Both the position numbers and the translations under genes were made by a program. A DNA stretch of 64,000 nucleotides, taken from the NCBI GenBank assembly GCA_903822185.1, contig CAIJOA010000011.1, forward strand, positions 620,001 through 684,000, written 5' to 3'. Below are positions 1 to 9,375 of the stretch, piece after piece. Source of the DNA: an uncultured Rhodospirillales bacterium (GTDB lineage Bacteria; Pseudomonadota; Alphaproteobacteria; ATCC43930; CGMCC-115725). How positions within the stretch are numbered: position 1 is the stretch's first letter; the number at the start of each line of letters is the position of its first letter. A model generated the notes under the pieces. The model worked only from the letters and a program-made list of their open reading frames with translations. It searched no databases and was not told the origin of the DNA.

Positions 1-629
1 TCATCAAGCAGACGCCAGACCGGTTCGGCGAACGGCAGCACCTTCGGCGCGATTTCGAGCAACGCCGCAACCAACGGCCCCGCCTCGACTTCGGCAGCGC
101 CGAGCGAACGCAGCAGTGCGTTGTGATGCTGCAGCGTCTGCGCGACCTTCGCCGGCAGCGTGTCGGGGAATGCGAGATCGCAAACGCGGATAGCGCGGCG
201 GCCGACTTTGTCCTCATAGGCAGGGCCGATGCCGCGGCCGGTGGTGCCGATCTTGTCGGCGCCGCGTGACTCTTCGCGCGCACGATCGATCAGGCCATGC
301 GACGGCAGGATCAGCGTCGCATTCTCGGCCAGCTTCAGATTGGCGGGCGTAATGGTGACGCCCTTGCTCTTGATACCTTCGATTTCCTTGAGCAGTGCCC
401 AGGGATCGACGACGACACCATTGCCGATGATCGAAATTTTTTCCGGCCGCACGACGCCCGACGGCAGCAGGCTCAAGCGGAACTCGGTGCCGTTGATGAC
501 GAGCGTATGGCCGGCGTTATGACCGCCCTGGAAACGCACCACGACATCGGCGCGTTCCGACAACCAATCGACGATCTTGCCTTTGCCCTCGTCGCCCCAC
601 TGGGCGCCGATCACCGCGACATTCGCCAT
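1..629 (-). CDS. purA: Adenylosuccinate synthetase, C-terminus off the window edge
   Basis: Reverse translation from ATG at 627-629 gives [44 protein letters not shown], the PurA N-terminus; frame open to window edge. Confidence 0.95.
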   Translation of the reverse strand, partial: MANVAVIGAQWGDEGKGKIVDWLSERADVVVRFQGGHNAGHTLVINGTEFRLSLLPSGVVRPEKISIIGNGVVVDPWALLKEIEGIKSKGVTITPANLKLAENATLILPSHGLIDRAREESRGADKIGTTGRGIGPAYEDKVGRRAIRVCDLAFPDTLPAKVAQTLQHHNALLRSLGAAEVEAGPLVAALLEIAPKVLPFAEPVWRLLD

Positions 630-703
630 TACCCAAACTCCCTAGGGCCAGCGCAGCAAGTCAGGCACCGACCGGTACCCGTCAGCCTGCGCAGAAAAAC
701 AAA

Positions 704-1861
704 TCAGTCGATTGCGACGATCTTGTCGCCGGACAACAGGTGGCTGCAACCGAGCCGCCGCGCTTCCGCCGTCGCGTCGGCCGCCGGCGCAAGGCCCGCC
801 ACCGTCACGTAATTCTGAGTCCGCCACCGCGCTGCCGCGGCGACATCGCCGCCTTGGGGCACATAGATGCGCGATGCCGATTGATGCGGCGGCATCGCTT
901 CCATCACCGCATCGGTATAAAGCGTGAAGCCGGTCGCTTCCTCGCCGTCACCCTTGCCGGTGCGGTAGCGTCCGCCGCGTCCGAGTTCGCTTTTGATGCC
1001 GCGGGCGAAGAACGAAAAGCTGACGCCGGTATGATATTCGAAGCCGCGATTTTCGACCGGATCGATGGTGATCGAAAGACCCGGCGAAGATTGCTTCAAC
1101 TGCGCGACCACTTCGGCGAGGCGCGCACGTTCCGCCGCGGCTTCTTTCGGCAAGTCGATCGCCATCAGCGTCTTCAGCGCCGCATCGGCAGGACCAGCGG
1201 ACGACAATAATTTCTGGAGTACCGGCGCAGCTTTGCCGCCGGCTGCAAGCACGGCGGCGGCGTCCTTGTGATCGAGCGCATTACGCACCGCATCGATCTC
1301 TTGATCGTTCAACGCGGCGGAACGGCAGACCATCGGCACCAGCGTCGGCAAGGTCAAATCGACCGAAAGATTTTCGACACCGAGCCGCGCGAGCGCCTCG
1401 GCAGCAATCGTGACGACTTCGATATCGGCGGCAGTTTCGGTGCTGCCGATCAGTTCGGCCCCAACCTGTCCGATTTGGCGCTCGGGCCGCATGTCGCTGC
1501 CTTTGACGCGCAGCACCTGGCCGGCATAGCAGAGCCGCAACGGGCGCGGCGCGTTGCCCAGCCGGGTGCCCGCGATGCGGGCGACCTGGGTCGTCATGTC
1601 GGCGCGAAGGCCGATCATCCGCTGCGAGATCGGGTCCATCAGGCGGAAGGTTTCGGGAGCCATCGCCGCGCCAGCGCCCGACAGCAGATTTTCCTCGAAT
1701 TCGACCAGCGGCGGCTTCACCCGCTCGTAGCCATGGCTGGACAGGACCGCCATCAGACGGCCGACAGCGCCCGCCTCGGCCTCGGCGGCCGGGGGCAGCA
1801 CATCGCGCAGCCCTTGGGGCAGCAGCGCCTTCTGCAGGTTGTCGTTTGTCGGGCTCGGCAT
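704..1861 (-). CDS. hisZ: ATP phosphoribosyltransferase regulatory subunit (HisRS-like)
   Basis: 385 aa; LPQGLRDVLPPAAEAEA, HisRS-like motifs (DPISQRMIGLRADMTTQVARI); adjacent to purA. Confidence 0.9.
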   Translation of the reverse strand: MPSPTNDNLQKALLPQGLRDVLPPAAEAEAGAVGRLMAVLSSHGYERVKPPLVEFEENLLSGAGAAMAPETFRLMDPISQRMIGLRADMTTQVARIAGTRLGNAPRPLRLCYAGQVLRVKGSDMRPERQIGQVGAELIGSTETAADIEVVTIAAEALARLGVENLSVDLTLPTLVPMVCRSAALNDQEIDAVRNALDHKDAAAVLAAGGKAAPVLQKLLSSAGPADAALKTLMAIDLPKEAAAERARLAEVVAQLKQSSPGLSITIDPVENRGFEYHTGVSFSFFARGIKSELGRGGRYRTGKGDGEEATGFTLYTDAVMEAMPPHQSASRIYVPQGGDVAAAARWRTQNYVTVAGLAPAADATAEARRLGCSHLLSGDKIVAID

Positions 1862-1904
1862 CAGGGCGGGATAGCGGTTTTAAACCGTCCGGGCAAACGG
1901 AAAA

Positions 1905-1924
1905 GGCGCGGTCCGCACCGCGCC
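1905..1924 (-). terminator. Probable intrinsic terminator downstream of serA
   Basis: Minus strand GGCGCGGTGCGGACCGCGCC hairpin followed by TTTTCC. Confidence 0.6.
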
Positions 1925-1988
1925 GAAAGGGCCGTTTTAGAGGGGCGCAGACGGCCTCGAAGACCGCCCGCGCGACTCGTTGGTTTGC

Positions 1989-3566
1989 CTAAAAATGAAG
2001 CTGGCGGACCAGCCGGACGTTCGGCAGGGCCTGCACCAAGCCGAGGACTTTGGCGTCCAATTCCTGATCGACTTCGACGAGGCAGACCGCGTCTTCACCC
2101 GCCGCCTTACGGCCGAGATGGAAGGTCGCGATGTTGATGCCGGCTTCGCCCAGGGTACGGCCGAGATTGCCGATGAAGCCCGGCTTATCCTGGTTACGCA
2201 CGAACAGCATGTGCGGACCCAATTCGGCCTCCATGCGGATATCCTCGATCAGGACGAGGCGCGGCTTGTTATCGCCGGCCAGCGTACCCGCCACACCGCG
2301 GCGCTTACCGTCGAAGGTGACGGTGAGGCGAATGAGTGTCGAGTAGTTGGACTCATCGGTGCTGCGCGTCTCGTTGATGGTGATGTTGCGGTCTTTGCAG
2401 ATGACCGGGACATTGACCATGTTGACCGTTGCAAGCTGCGGCTGCAGCAAGGCCGTCAACGCCACTGCCGTCAGCGGCTTCACGTTGAGCCCGGCGACAT
2501 GGCCCGCATATTCGATCTCGATGCTGGTGATGCCCGAATCGGTGAGCTGACCGGCGAAGCTGCCCAGCTCTTCGGCCAGCTTCAGATAGGGCTTCAGCCG
2601 CTTCGCGTCCTCGGCCGACAGCGACGGCATGTTGAGCGCGTTCACCACCGCGCCGGTCATCAGGTAATCGGCCATCTGTTCGGCAATCTGCAGCGAGACG
2701 TTTTCCTGCGCCTCGTTGGTCGAGGCGCCGAGATGCGGCGTCGCGATCAATTGCGGATGACCGAAAAGAATATTCTCTTTCGCCGGTTCGACCGGGAAGA
2801 CGTCGATCGCCGCGCCGCCGACCTGGCCGCTATCGAGCGCCGCCTTCAAGTCGGCTTCTACGATGAGGCCGCCGCGCGCGCAATTGATGATCCGCACGCC
2901 CTTCTTCATCTTGGCGATCGCTTTCGCGTCGATGATGTTCTTGGTCGCATCGGTCATCGGCGTGTGCAGGGTGATGAAATCGGCGCGCGTGAACAATTCG
3001 TCCAGCTCGGCCTTTTCGACGCCCAGCGCGACGGCGCGTTCCGGCGTCAGGAAGGGATCGTAGGCGACGACCTTCATCTTCAGCCCCAACGCGCGCTCGG
3101 CGACGATCGAACCGATATTGCCGCAACCGACGACGCCCAGCGTCTTGCCGGTGATTTCGATGCCCATAAAGCGGGACTTTTCCCACTTGCCGGCCTGGGT
3201 CGAGCGATCCGCCGCCGGAAGTTCGCGGGCCAGCGCCATCATCAGCGCGATGGCATGTTCGGCAGTCGTGATCGAATTGCCGTAGGGCGTGTTCATCACG
3301 ACGATACCGCGCGCCGTCGCCGCCGGGATGTCGATGTTATCGACGCCGATACCGGCACGGCCGATGACTTTGAGGTTCGTCGCCGCTTCGATCACGGCCT
3401 TGGTCGCCTTGGTCGCCGACCGCACGGCGAGGCCGTCATAGTGGACGATTTCTTTCTTCAATTCGTCAGGCGTGAGCTTGGTGTTGACCACCACCTCGAC
3501 GCCGCGTTCCTTGAAAATTTCGACCGCGCGATCGCTCAAATCGTCAGAAATCAAGACTCTCGGCAT
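1989..3566 (-). CDS. serA: D-3-phosphoglycerate dehydrogenase (long, ACT-containing form)
   Basis: 525 aa; GCGNIGSIVAERALGLKMKVVAYDPF Rossmann motif and C-terminal ACT region. Confidence 0.96.
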   Translation of the reverse strand: MPRVLISDDLSDRAVEIFKERGVEVVVNTKLTPDELKKEIVHYDGLAVRSATKATKAVIEAATNLKVIGRAGIGVDNIDIPAATARGIVVMNTPYGNSITTAEHAIALMMALARELPAADRSTQAGKWEKSRFMGIEITGKTLGVVGCGNIGSIVAERALGLKMKVVAYDPFLTPERAVALGVEKAELDELFTRADFITLHTPMTDATKNIIDAKAIAKMKKGVRIINCARGGLIVEADLKAALDSGQVGGAAIDVFPVEPAKENILFGHPQLIATPHLGASTNEAQENVSLQIAEQMADYLMTGAVVNALNMPSLSAEDAKRLKPYLKLAEELGSFAGQLTDSGITSIEIEYAGHVAGLNVKPLTAVALTALLQPQLATVNMVNVPVICKDRNITINETRSTDESNYSTLIRLTVTFDGKRRGVAGTLAGDNKPRLVLIEDIRMEAELGPHMLFVRNQDKPGFIGNLGRTLGEAGINIATFHLGRKAAGEDAVCLVEVDQELDAKVLGLVQALPNVRLVRQLHF

Positions 3567-3621
3567 GGCGAGACTCCATTCATAAAAGCATTAAAGAAAA
3601 AACGAGTGACGACGAAGAAGA

Positions 3622-4794
3622 TCAGGCCGCGACGGCGGCCTTGCTTGCTTCCGCGAAAGCCCAGTCGAGCCACGGCAACAGCGCCTCGACATCGCTGCGC
3701 TCGATCGTCGAGCCGCACCAGATGCGCAGACCCGGCACGGCATCGCGATGACCCGCGATGTCGTAAGCGACGCCTTCGGCATCGAGCAGCGATTCGATCT
3801 TCTTGACCGCAGCCCATTGCTGATCGACCGGCAGCTTGTCGAACCCGTCGGCGACGATCTTGAGGCAGATCGAGGTGCTGGAACGAATCTTCTTATCTTC
3901 GACGAGGAAATCGACCCACGGCGTCTTTTCGACCCAGGTGGAAATCGCCGCGAGATTGCCTTCGGTGCGCGCCTTCAATGCCGGCAGACCGCCGATCGAC
4001 TGCGCCCATTTGAAGCTATCGATCGCGTCTTCGACGGCGAGCATCGAGGGCGTGTTGATGGTCTCTTCGTTGAAGATGCCTTCGCTGAACTTGCCTTTGG
4101 CGGTCAGGCGGAAAATCTTCGGCAGCGGCCAGGGCGGCGTATAGCTTTCCAGCCGCTCGATCGCGCGCGGCGAGAGCGCCAGCATGCCGTGCGCCGCTTC
4201 GCCGCCCAGCACTTTCTGCCAGGACCAGGTGACGACGTCGAGCTTGTCCCAGGGCAGATCCATCGCGAAGGCGGCCGAGGTCGCGTCGCAAATCGTCAGG
4301 CCCTTGCGGTCGGCTTTGATCCAATCGCCGCTCGGAATGCGCGCACCCGAGGTCGTGCCGTTCCAGGGGAAGACGACGTCATGATCGAAATCGACCGCAG
4401 CAAGATCGGGGATCTGCCCATAGGGCGCGCGCATCACGCGCAGATCTTTGATCTTCAATTGTTTTTCGATGTCGGTGACCCAGCCTTCGCCGAAGCTTTC
4501 CCAGGTCAGCGCATCGACGGGACGCGCGCCCAGCATCGACCACAGCACCATCTCGACGGCGCCGGTATCGGACGCCGGCACGATGCCGAGGCGATAATCC
4601 TTCGGCATGCCGAGGAGTTCGCGCGAACGGGTGATGACTTCTTTGAGCTTGGCCTTGCCGAGCTTTGAACGGTGGGAGCGGCCGAACAGGCCATTCTTCA
4701 GCGCATCCACGGAATAACCGGGACGCTTGGCACAGGGACCAGAAGAAAAATTGGGGCAGGCTGGCCGGCTTTGCGGCTTCGTCGTCATGATCAC
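3622..4794 (-). CDS. serC: Phosphoserine aminotransferase (alphaproteobacterial type)
   Basis: 390 aa; [17 protein letters not shown] and [23 protein letters not shown]; upstream of serA. ATG at 4788 may be the true start. Confidence 0.94.
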   Translation of the reverse strand: MIMTTKPQSRPACPNFSSGPCAKRPGYSVDALKNGLFGRSHRSKLGKAKLKEVITRSRELLGMPKDYRLGIVPASDTGAVEMVLWSMLGARPVDALTWESFGEGWVTDIEKQLKIKDLRVMRAPYGQIPDLAAVDFDHDVVFPWNGTTSGARIPSGDWIKADRKGLTICDATSAAFAMDLPWDKLDVVTWSWQKVLGGEAAHGMLALSPRAIERLESYTPPWPLPKIFRLTAKGKFSEGIFNEETINTPSMLAVEDAIDSFKWAQSIGGLPALKARTEGNLAAISTWVEKTPWVDFLVEDKKIRSSTSICLKIVADGFDKLPVDQQWAAVKKIESLLDAEGVAYDIAGHRDAVPGLRIWCGSTIERSDVEALLPWLDWAFAEASKAAVAA

Positions 4795-4850
4795 TATTCC
4801 TTCCAGAATAGATGCACCCCGGTGGGGGGGTGTGGCCCGCCGGGGAAACT
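4795..4850 (-). promoter_or_regulatory. Candidate structured 5' leader of serC
   Basis: CCCCGGcGGGccacaCCCccccaCCGGGG hairpin just upstream of the serC SD (GGAAGGA); position matches the alphaproteobacterial serC leader motif. Confidence 0.4.
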
Positions 4851-4994
4851 ATCAGAAGAAATCGGGGCGTCAACAGGAGAAGTTGCGGCGGGACGACGCG
4901 GCGCGCGTTAACCGGTTTTGCAAGAATGCTGCGAGTCTCTCGATGTCGATCAGGATGACGAACGATCGCGTGTTCCACAAAAAACCCACCATCC

Positions 4995-5028
4995 ATCGTC
5001 ACCCTCGGGCTTGACCCGAGGGTCCATC
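4995..5028. repeat. Palindromic dispersed repeat, copy 1
   Basis: ATCGTCACCCTCGGGCTTGACCCGAGGGTCCATC, exact reverse complement of 5098-5131. Confidence 0.9.
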
Positions 5029-5097
5029 TCAAAACGTCCCGGTGGTTGACGGGCGTTACGCGGCGCTTTTCGCATCATCATGATCGAGCGGTTCTGC

Positions 5098-5131
5098 GAT
5101 GGACCCTCGGGTCAAGCCCGAGGGTGACGAT
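5098..5131. repeat. Palindromic dispersed repeat, copy 2 (inverted)
   Basis: GATGGACCCTCGGGTCAAGCCCGAGGGTGACGAT, exact reverse complement of 4995-5028. Confidence 0.9.
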
Positions 5132-5192
5132 GTGTTTGTGTCGGCTCAGTTCCCGAGAGAGAAGTCCGCTTCCGCTTAGTGACGAATGGGAA

Positions 5193-6221
5193 TTACAGCG
5201 CCTTCACCGCCGGCAATACTTCGCGCACGAACAGGTCGAACGAACGCATCGTTTCGGCATGGGTCAGCGTGCCCAACGCGAACTGCAACAGCGGATAATT
5301 GACTCCCGATTCAGTGATCGTGCGTATCAGTTCATTCTTCACCGTCTCGGGTGTGCCGGCGATGACGCTGCCAACGCGGCGGCGCGCGATCTCGAACGAA
5401 CCGGTCAGGAACGCAGCGGTGAAGCCATAGCTGTTCGCTTGATGCTCGAGGTTTTTGTACCAACGTTCATAGGCCGGCTGCGCAATCTTCTCGGCTTCGG
5501 CATCGCTGTCCGCGACGACGATCATGCGGACGAGGCCCAAGTTCGGTTCGGCGGCACGGCCTTGGCGTAGCGGCGCGTCCTTGTTGCGCTCCCACGCATC
5601 GCGATATTCCGTCACGGCCTGTTTGATGCGCGGCGCGGGCGCCCAGCCGGCATTCATCGCCGCGCCCAACGACGCGATATAGTCGCGCGTCACGCCCGAG
5701 GACGAGCCATACCAAAGCGGCGGAAATGGCTTCTGGATCGGCTTTATCTCAACCGGCACATCGTAATATTGCCAGCGCGCGCCGCGATGGGTGACGCGGT
5801 CGCTGGTGAAATATTGGATCATCAGATCCATCGATTCACGGAAGAGATCGCGCGTCTCGTTGATGGTCTTGCCGAACATCGACAATTCCCACGGCGAGAT
5901 GCCTCGCCCGACACCGAGTTCCATCCGGCCATTAGACATCTGATCCAGCATCGAAATTTCTTCGGCGAGGATCAGCGGATTGTGAAAGGCGAGCGCGTAG
6001 GCCAACGGCCCCAGCCTGATCTTCTTCGTCCGCGCCGCCAGCGCGCCGAGAAAAACGCCAGGCAGCGGCGCCATGCCGACGGGGTTCCAATGATGTTCGG
6101 CCATGTGATAGCTGTCGATGCCGGCGGCATCGGCGGCTTCGACGAACTGTATCCGCTCCTCGTAGAATTGCGGCAGCGGCGTCTCGTTGCGGTCGAGATG
6201 ATCGAAAAGGCCGATTTTCAT
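5193..6221 (-). CDS. LLM-class (luciferase-like) flavin-dependent oxidoreductase
   Basis: 342 aa; MAEHHWNPVGMAPLPGVFLGALAARTKKIRLGPL and NGRMELGVGRG typical of bacterial luciferase-like monooxygenases. Confidence 0.9.
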   Translation of the reverse strand: MKIGLFDHLDRNETPLPQFYEERIQFVEAADAAGIDSYHMAEHHWNPVGMAPLPGVFLGALAARTKKIRLGPLAYALAFHNPLILAEEISMLDQMSNGRMELGVGRGISPWELSMFGKTINETRDLFRESMDLMIQYFTSDRVTHRGARWQYYDVPVEIKPIQKPFPPLWYGSSSGVTRDYIASLGAAMNAGWAPAPRIKQAVTEYRDAWERNKDAPLRQGRAAEPNLGLVRMIVVADSDAEAEKIAQPAYERWYKNLEHQANSYGFTAAFLTGSFEIARRRVGSVIAGTPETVKNELIRTITESGVNYPLLQFALGTLTHAETMRSFDLFVREVLPAVKAL

Positions 6222-6235
6222 AAAAACGTTCCGCG

Positions 6236-7255
6236 TTATTTGATGAAGCTGTTGTCGATCAGCGGTTTGTAGTCGGGAAGCTTGTCCTCGGGTTTCAGGA
6301 ATCCCGCCGCCGCGTTCATGTTGTCGCCGTTTTCGAGTTCTTCCGGTGTCGTGATCGGCTTTTCCGGCGTCAGCGTCCGCACCGTCTCATAAGCCGCCTC
6401 GAGAACCTTGTCGCTGTAAGCGCCGAAATGCGCCTTCATCACCGCGATCGAGGTCGCTTTGTCGCTGCGGATGACCTTGGTCGCTTCGAAGATGCCATGG
6501 ACCATCTTTTCGCACACCGTCTTATGCGTGGCACAAAAATCGCCGCGGGTTAGCAGCAGCGCCGCCGAGACGGGAGAATAAGCCTTCGGTTCGCCCTTAC
6601 GCGTGTCCGAAATCATCACCCCCGTGCCGTCGAGCACGACCTGTTCGGTGAAAGGCGGGCTGTTGGAGAAACCGTCGATCGCCTTGCGCGAAAAAGCGGC
6701 CATGAATTCCGGCGGTTGCATCGGCGTCGTAATGACGTCGCTGGGGCCGAGACCCGCGCTTTTGGCGATGACTTTCAGAACCACATCGGGAATGGCGCCG
6801 ATGCCGGGCATAGCGATGGTCTTGCCCTTGAGAATTTTCGCGCGTTCCTCGATGGGCGCGTTCGGATCGTAATGCGCGGCGTCGGTAATGTCTTTGCGTA
6901 GCACGATCGATTGACCGGATTCGCTGATCGCCGTCAGCAGCGCGACGACTTTCTGTCCGCGCGCATAGGCCCGCGTGATGGTCGCGCCCGACGACATCGA
7001 AAAATCCGCAGACCCGCCGATGACCGCATTCATCGAGCCGATGCCGGTGATGTTCAGCACCTTGGTGTCGAGGCCCTGCTTCTCCCAAAGCTTTTGATCG
7101 ACGGCGATATATTGCGAGAGGAAGAGAAGATTTTGGCCGGGGATCGCGAGCGCCGTCTCTTCAGCTTGGGCCACACGTGGGACGAAGCCCGCCGTCACCA
7201 TCGAGAGGCCGAGCATGGCCAGGAACGCCGTCTGCGTGGAACACCGCCTCGTCAT
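6236..7255 (-). CDS. ABC transporter substrate-binding protein (NMT1/SsuA-like)
   Basis: 339 aa; signal peptide, NLLFLSQYIAVDQKLWEKQGLDTKVLNITGIGSMNAVIGGSADFSMSSGA; paralog of next gene. Confidence 0.85.
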   Translation of the reverse strand: MTRRCSTQTAFLAMLGLSMVTAGFVPRVAQAEETALAIPGQNLLFLSQYIAVDQKLWEKQGLDTKVLNITGIGSMNAVIGGSADFSMSSGATITRAYARGQKVVALLTAISESGQSIVLRKDITDAAHYDPNAPIEERAKILKGKTIAMPGIGAIPDVVLKVIAKSAGLGPSDVITTPMQPPEFMAAFSRKAIDGFSNSPPFTEQVVLDGTGVMISDTRKGEPKAYSPVSAALLLTRGDFCATHKTVCEKMVHGIFEATKVIRSDKATSIAVMKAHFGAYSDKVLEAAYETVRTLTPEKPITTPEELENGDNMNAAAGFLKPEDKLPDYKPLIDNSFIK

Positions 7256-7392
7256 CGCCGTTTCTCCCCATTCAACGTTTTATGATCTCCGCGCGCTGTT
7301 GCGCGTCGGATCGCCGTTTCAGGCGTGGGCAGTTTCCGCGATGATGCCGCCGGGGTCAACCGGCGTGGGCACAACCGTTACTTGAAAGCCCC

Positions 7393-8406
7393 TTACTGGA
7401 ACGAGTTGTCGATCAGGTCGTCGTAATGCGGCAGCTTTTCCTCGGCTTTGAGAAAGCCGGCGGCGACGTTGAGGCTATCGCTGTTCTCGAGCATCTTCGG
7501 CGTCGTGACCGGCGGCACCGCCGTCAGCGCGCGCACCGTCTCGTAAGCGGCGCGCAACACCTTGTCGTCGTAGGCGCCGAAATGCGCCTTCATCACCGCG
7601 ACCGTCGCGTCGGGCTGCTCGCGGATAAAGACCAGCGCATCGACCAGCCCCTTCACCATCTTGTCGCAGATGGATTTGTCCTTGGCGCAGTAATCCGCCT
7701 TGGTCATCAGCACCGCCGAGGAGACGGGCGAGAATTCCGTCGGCTCGCCCTTGCGGGTATCCGACAACAGGACGCCGGTACCTTCGATCAAAGTCTGTTC
7801 GACGAAGGGCGGCGAATTGGAGAAGCCGTCGATTTTCTTGGCGGCAAAGGCGGCCATGAATTCCGGCGGCTGCATCGGCGTCGCCAGCATCTGATCGGGC
7901 GCGACGCCGCCGGCTTTACCGACGGCCTTCAGCACCACATCAGGCACGCCAGCGGTTGCGCCATGGGCGATGGTGCGGCCCTTGAGAAATTGCGCGCGCA
8001 CCGACAGTGGCGCGTTGGGATCGAAATGCCCGGCCTCGGCGACATCCTTGCGGATGATGATCGATTGCCCGGTTTGATTGATCGCCGTCGCCAGTGCCAC
8101 CAACTTTTGCCCGCGCGCCACCGCACGCGTGATCGCCGCACCGGACGACATCGAGAAATTCACCGAACCGGAAATCAGCGCATTCATCGCCCCGATGCCG
8201 ACGATGTTCAGCACCTTCACATCGAGCCCGCGCTTTTCCCAAAGATGCTGGTCGGCGGCGACGTATTGGGAGAGGAACAGCAGATTGACGCCGGCCACCG
8301 CGACCGAAGCCTGCTCGTTTGCGGCGCGGGCCGGTGCAGCGAGCGTAGCAATCGCCACCACGCTAAGAGCTAAACGCGCAAAATTCTTCATGCCGACATT
8401 CCCCAC
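7393..8406 (-). CDS. ABC transporter substrate-binding protein (NMT1/SsuA-like)
   Basis: 337 aa; close paralog of 6236-7255 along full length. Confidence 0.85.
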   Translation of the reverse strand: MGNVGMKNFARLALSVVAIATLAAPARAANEQASVAVAGVNLLFLSQYVAADQHLWEKRGLDVKVLNIVGIGAMNALISGSVNFSMSSGAAITRAVARGQKLVALATAINQTGQSIIIRKDVAEAGHFDPNAPLSVRAQFLKGRTIAHGATAGVPDVVLKAVGKAGGVAPDQMLATPMQPPEFMAAFAAKKIDGFSNSPPFVEQTLIEGTGVLLSDTRKGEPTEFSPVSSAVLMTKADYCAKDKSICDKMVKGLVDALVFIREQPDATVAVMKAHFGAYDDKVLRAAYETVRALTAVPPVTTPKMLENSDSLNVAAGFLKAEEKLPHYDDLIDNSFQ

Positions 8407-8494
8407 TGGTGAACGCCCTCCCCCGATAACGATTTATGCTGTGACGAGAGTGTCGCCCGATCTGCTGGAATGGTCAACGACGTCGTCTTTCATA

Positions 8495-8522
8495 TCGTCA
8501 TTCCCGCGAAAGCGGGAATCCA
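8495..8522. repeat. Dispersed repeat TCGTCATTCCCGCGAAAGCGGGAATCCA, copy 1
   Basis: Internally palindromic; inverted copy at 8544-8571. Confidence 0.9.
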
Positions 8523-8543
8523 CCAACAAACGCTTACTTGAAG

Positions 8544-8571
8544 TGGACTCCCGCTTTCGCGGGAATGACGA
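8544..8571. repeat. Dispersed repeat TGGACTCCCGCTTTCGCGGGAATGACGA, copy 2 (inverted)
   Basis: Reverse complement of 8495-8522 with one mismatch. Confidence 0.9.
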
Positions 8572-8580
8572 ATAGAGAGA

Positions 8581-9375
8581 TCAGTGTTTGATTTCGACCG
8601 CGTGATTAAGCGGCCCATGACCCGCGCCATATCCCGGTGCAGTCCGTATCGCTTCTTGCACGAAACGATGCGCACGTTCGACGGAGGGGCGCAACGCCAT
8701 GCCTTGCGCCAAACCAGCAGCGATCGCCGAGGCGAGCGTGCAGCCGGTGCCATGGGTGTGGCGTGTTTCGATCCGCGATGCTTCGAGAACGAAGCTCTCT
8801 GCGGAAGTTGCGATCAGATCGGTGAGGATCGGTCCCGCAAGGTGACCGCCTTTGATGACAACCGCTTTCACGCCGAGCCGCAACAGCGTATCGGCGGCGC
8901 GGCGCATGTCGTCGATCGTCGCGATACTTTGTCCCGTCAGCGCTTCGGCTTCGGGCGCGTTCGGCGTCACCACCGCGGCGCGGGCGATCAGCCGTTGCAT
9001 CAGGGCTTCGACGGCGCGGGCATCGAGCAGCCGCGCGCCGGTGGTCGCGACCATCACCGGATCGACGACGAGCGGCATGGCCGGCAGGTGAGCATCAAGC
9101 GCGTTCGCGACCGCTTCGATGACACCATGATCCAGCAGCATACCGGTCTTGATGCAATCGGCGCCAATGTCGGAAAGAACGCTGTCGATCTGTTGTTTAA
9201 CGAAATCGGGGGGCACCGGCAGGATAGCTTGAACGCCGACGGTGTTTTGCGCGGTGAGCGCGGTGACGGCCGTGGCGGCATAGGCGCCGAGCATGGTCAC
9301 GGTCTTGATGTCTGCTTGAATGCCGGCGCCGCCGCCCGAGTCCGAGCCGGCGATGATCAGCACGCGGCCGTTCAT
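8581..9375 (-). CDS. thiD: Hydroxymethylpyrimidine/phosphomethylpyrimidine kinase
   Basis: 264 aa; [18 protein letters not shown] and [16 protein letters not shown] ribokinase-type motifs. Confidence 0.95.
   Translation of the reverse strand: MNGRVLIIAGSDSGGGAGIQADIKTVTMLGAYAATAVTALTAQNTVGVQAILPVPPDFVKQQIDSVLSDIGADCIKTGMLLDHGVIEAVANALDAHLPAMPLVVDPVMVATTGARLLDARAVEALMQRLIARAAVVTPNAPEAEALTGQSIATIDDMRRAADTLLRLGVKAVVIKGGHLAGPILTDLIATSAESFVLEASRIETRHTHGTGCTLASAIAAGLAQGMALRPSVERAHRFVQEAIRTAPGYGAGHGPLNHAVEIKH

Noticed and set aside
1980-3806. 608-aa plus-strand ORF
   Set aside because: Antisense to serA; Arg/Asp/His-rich shadow translation typical of high-GC DNA, no recognisable domain
6236-8406. 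Complete ABC importer operon
   Set aside because: No permease or ATPase genes adjacent; only binding proteins are present
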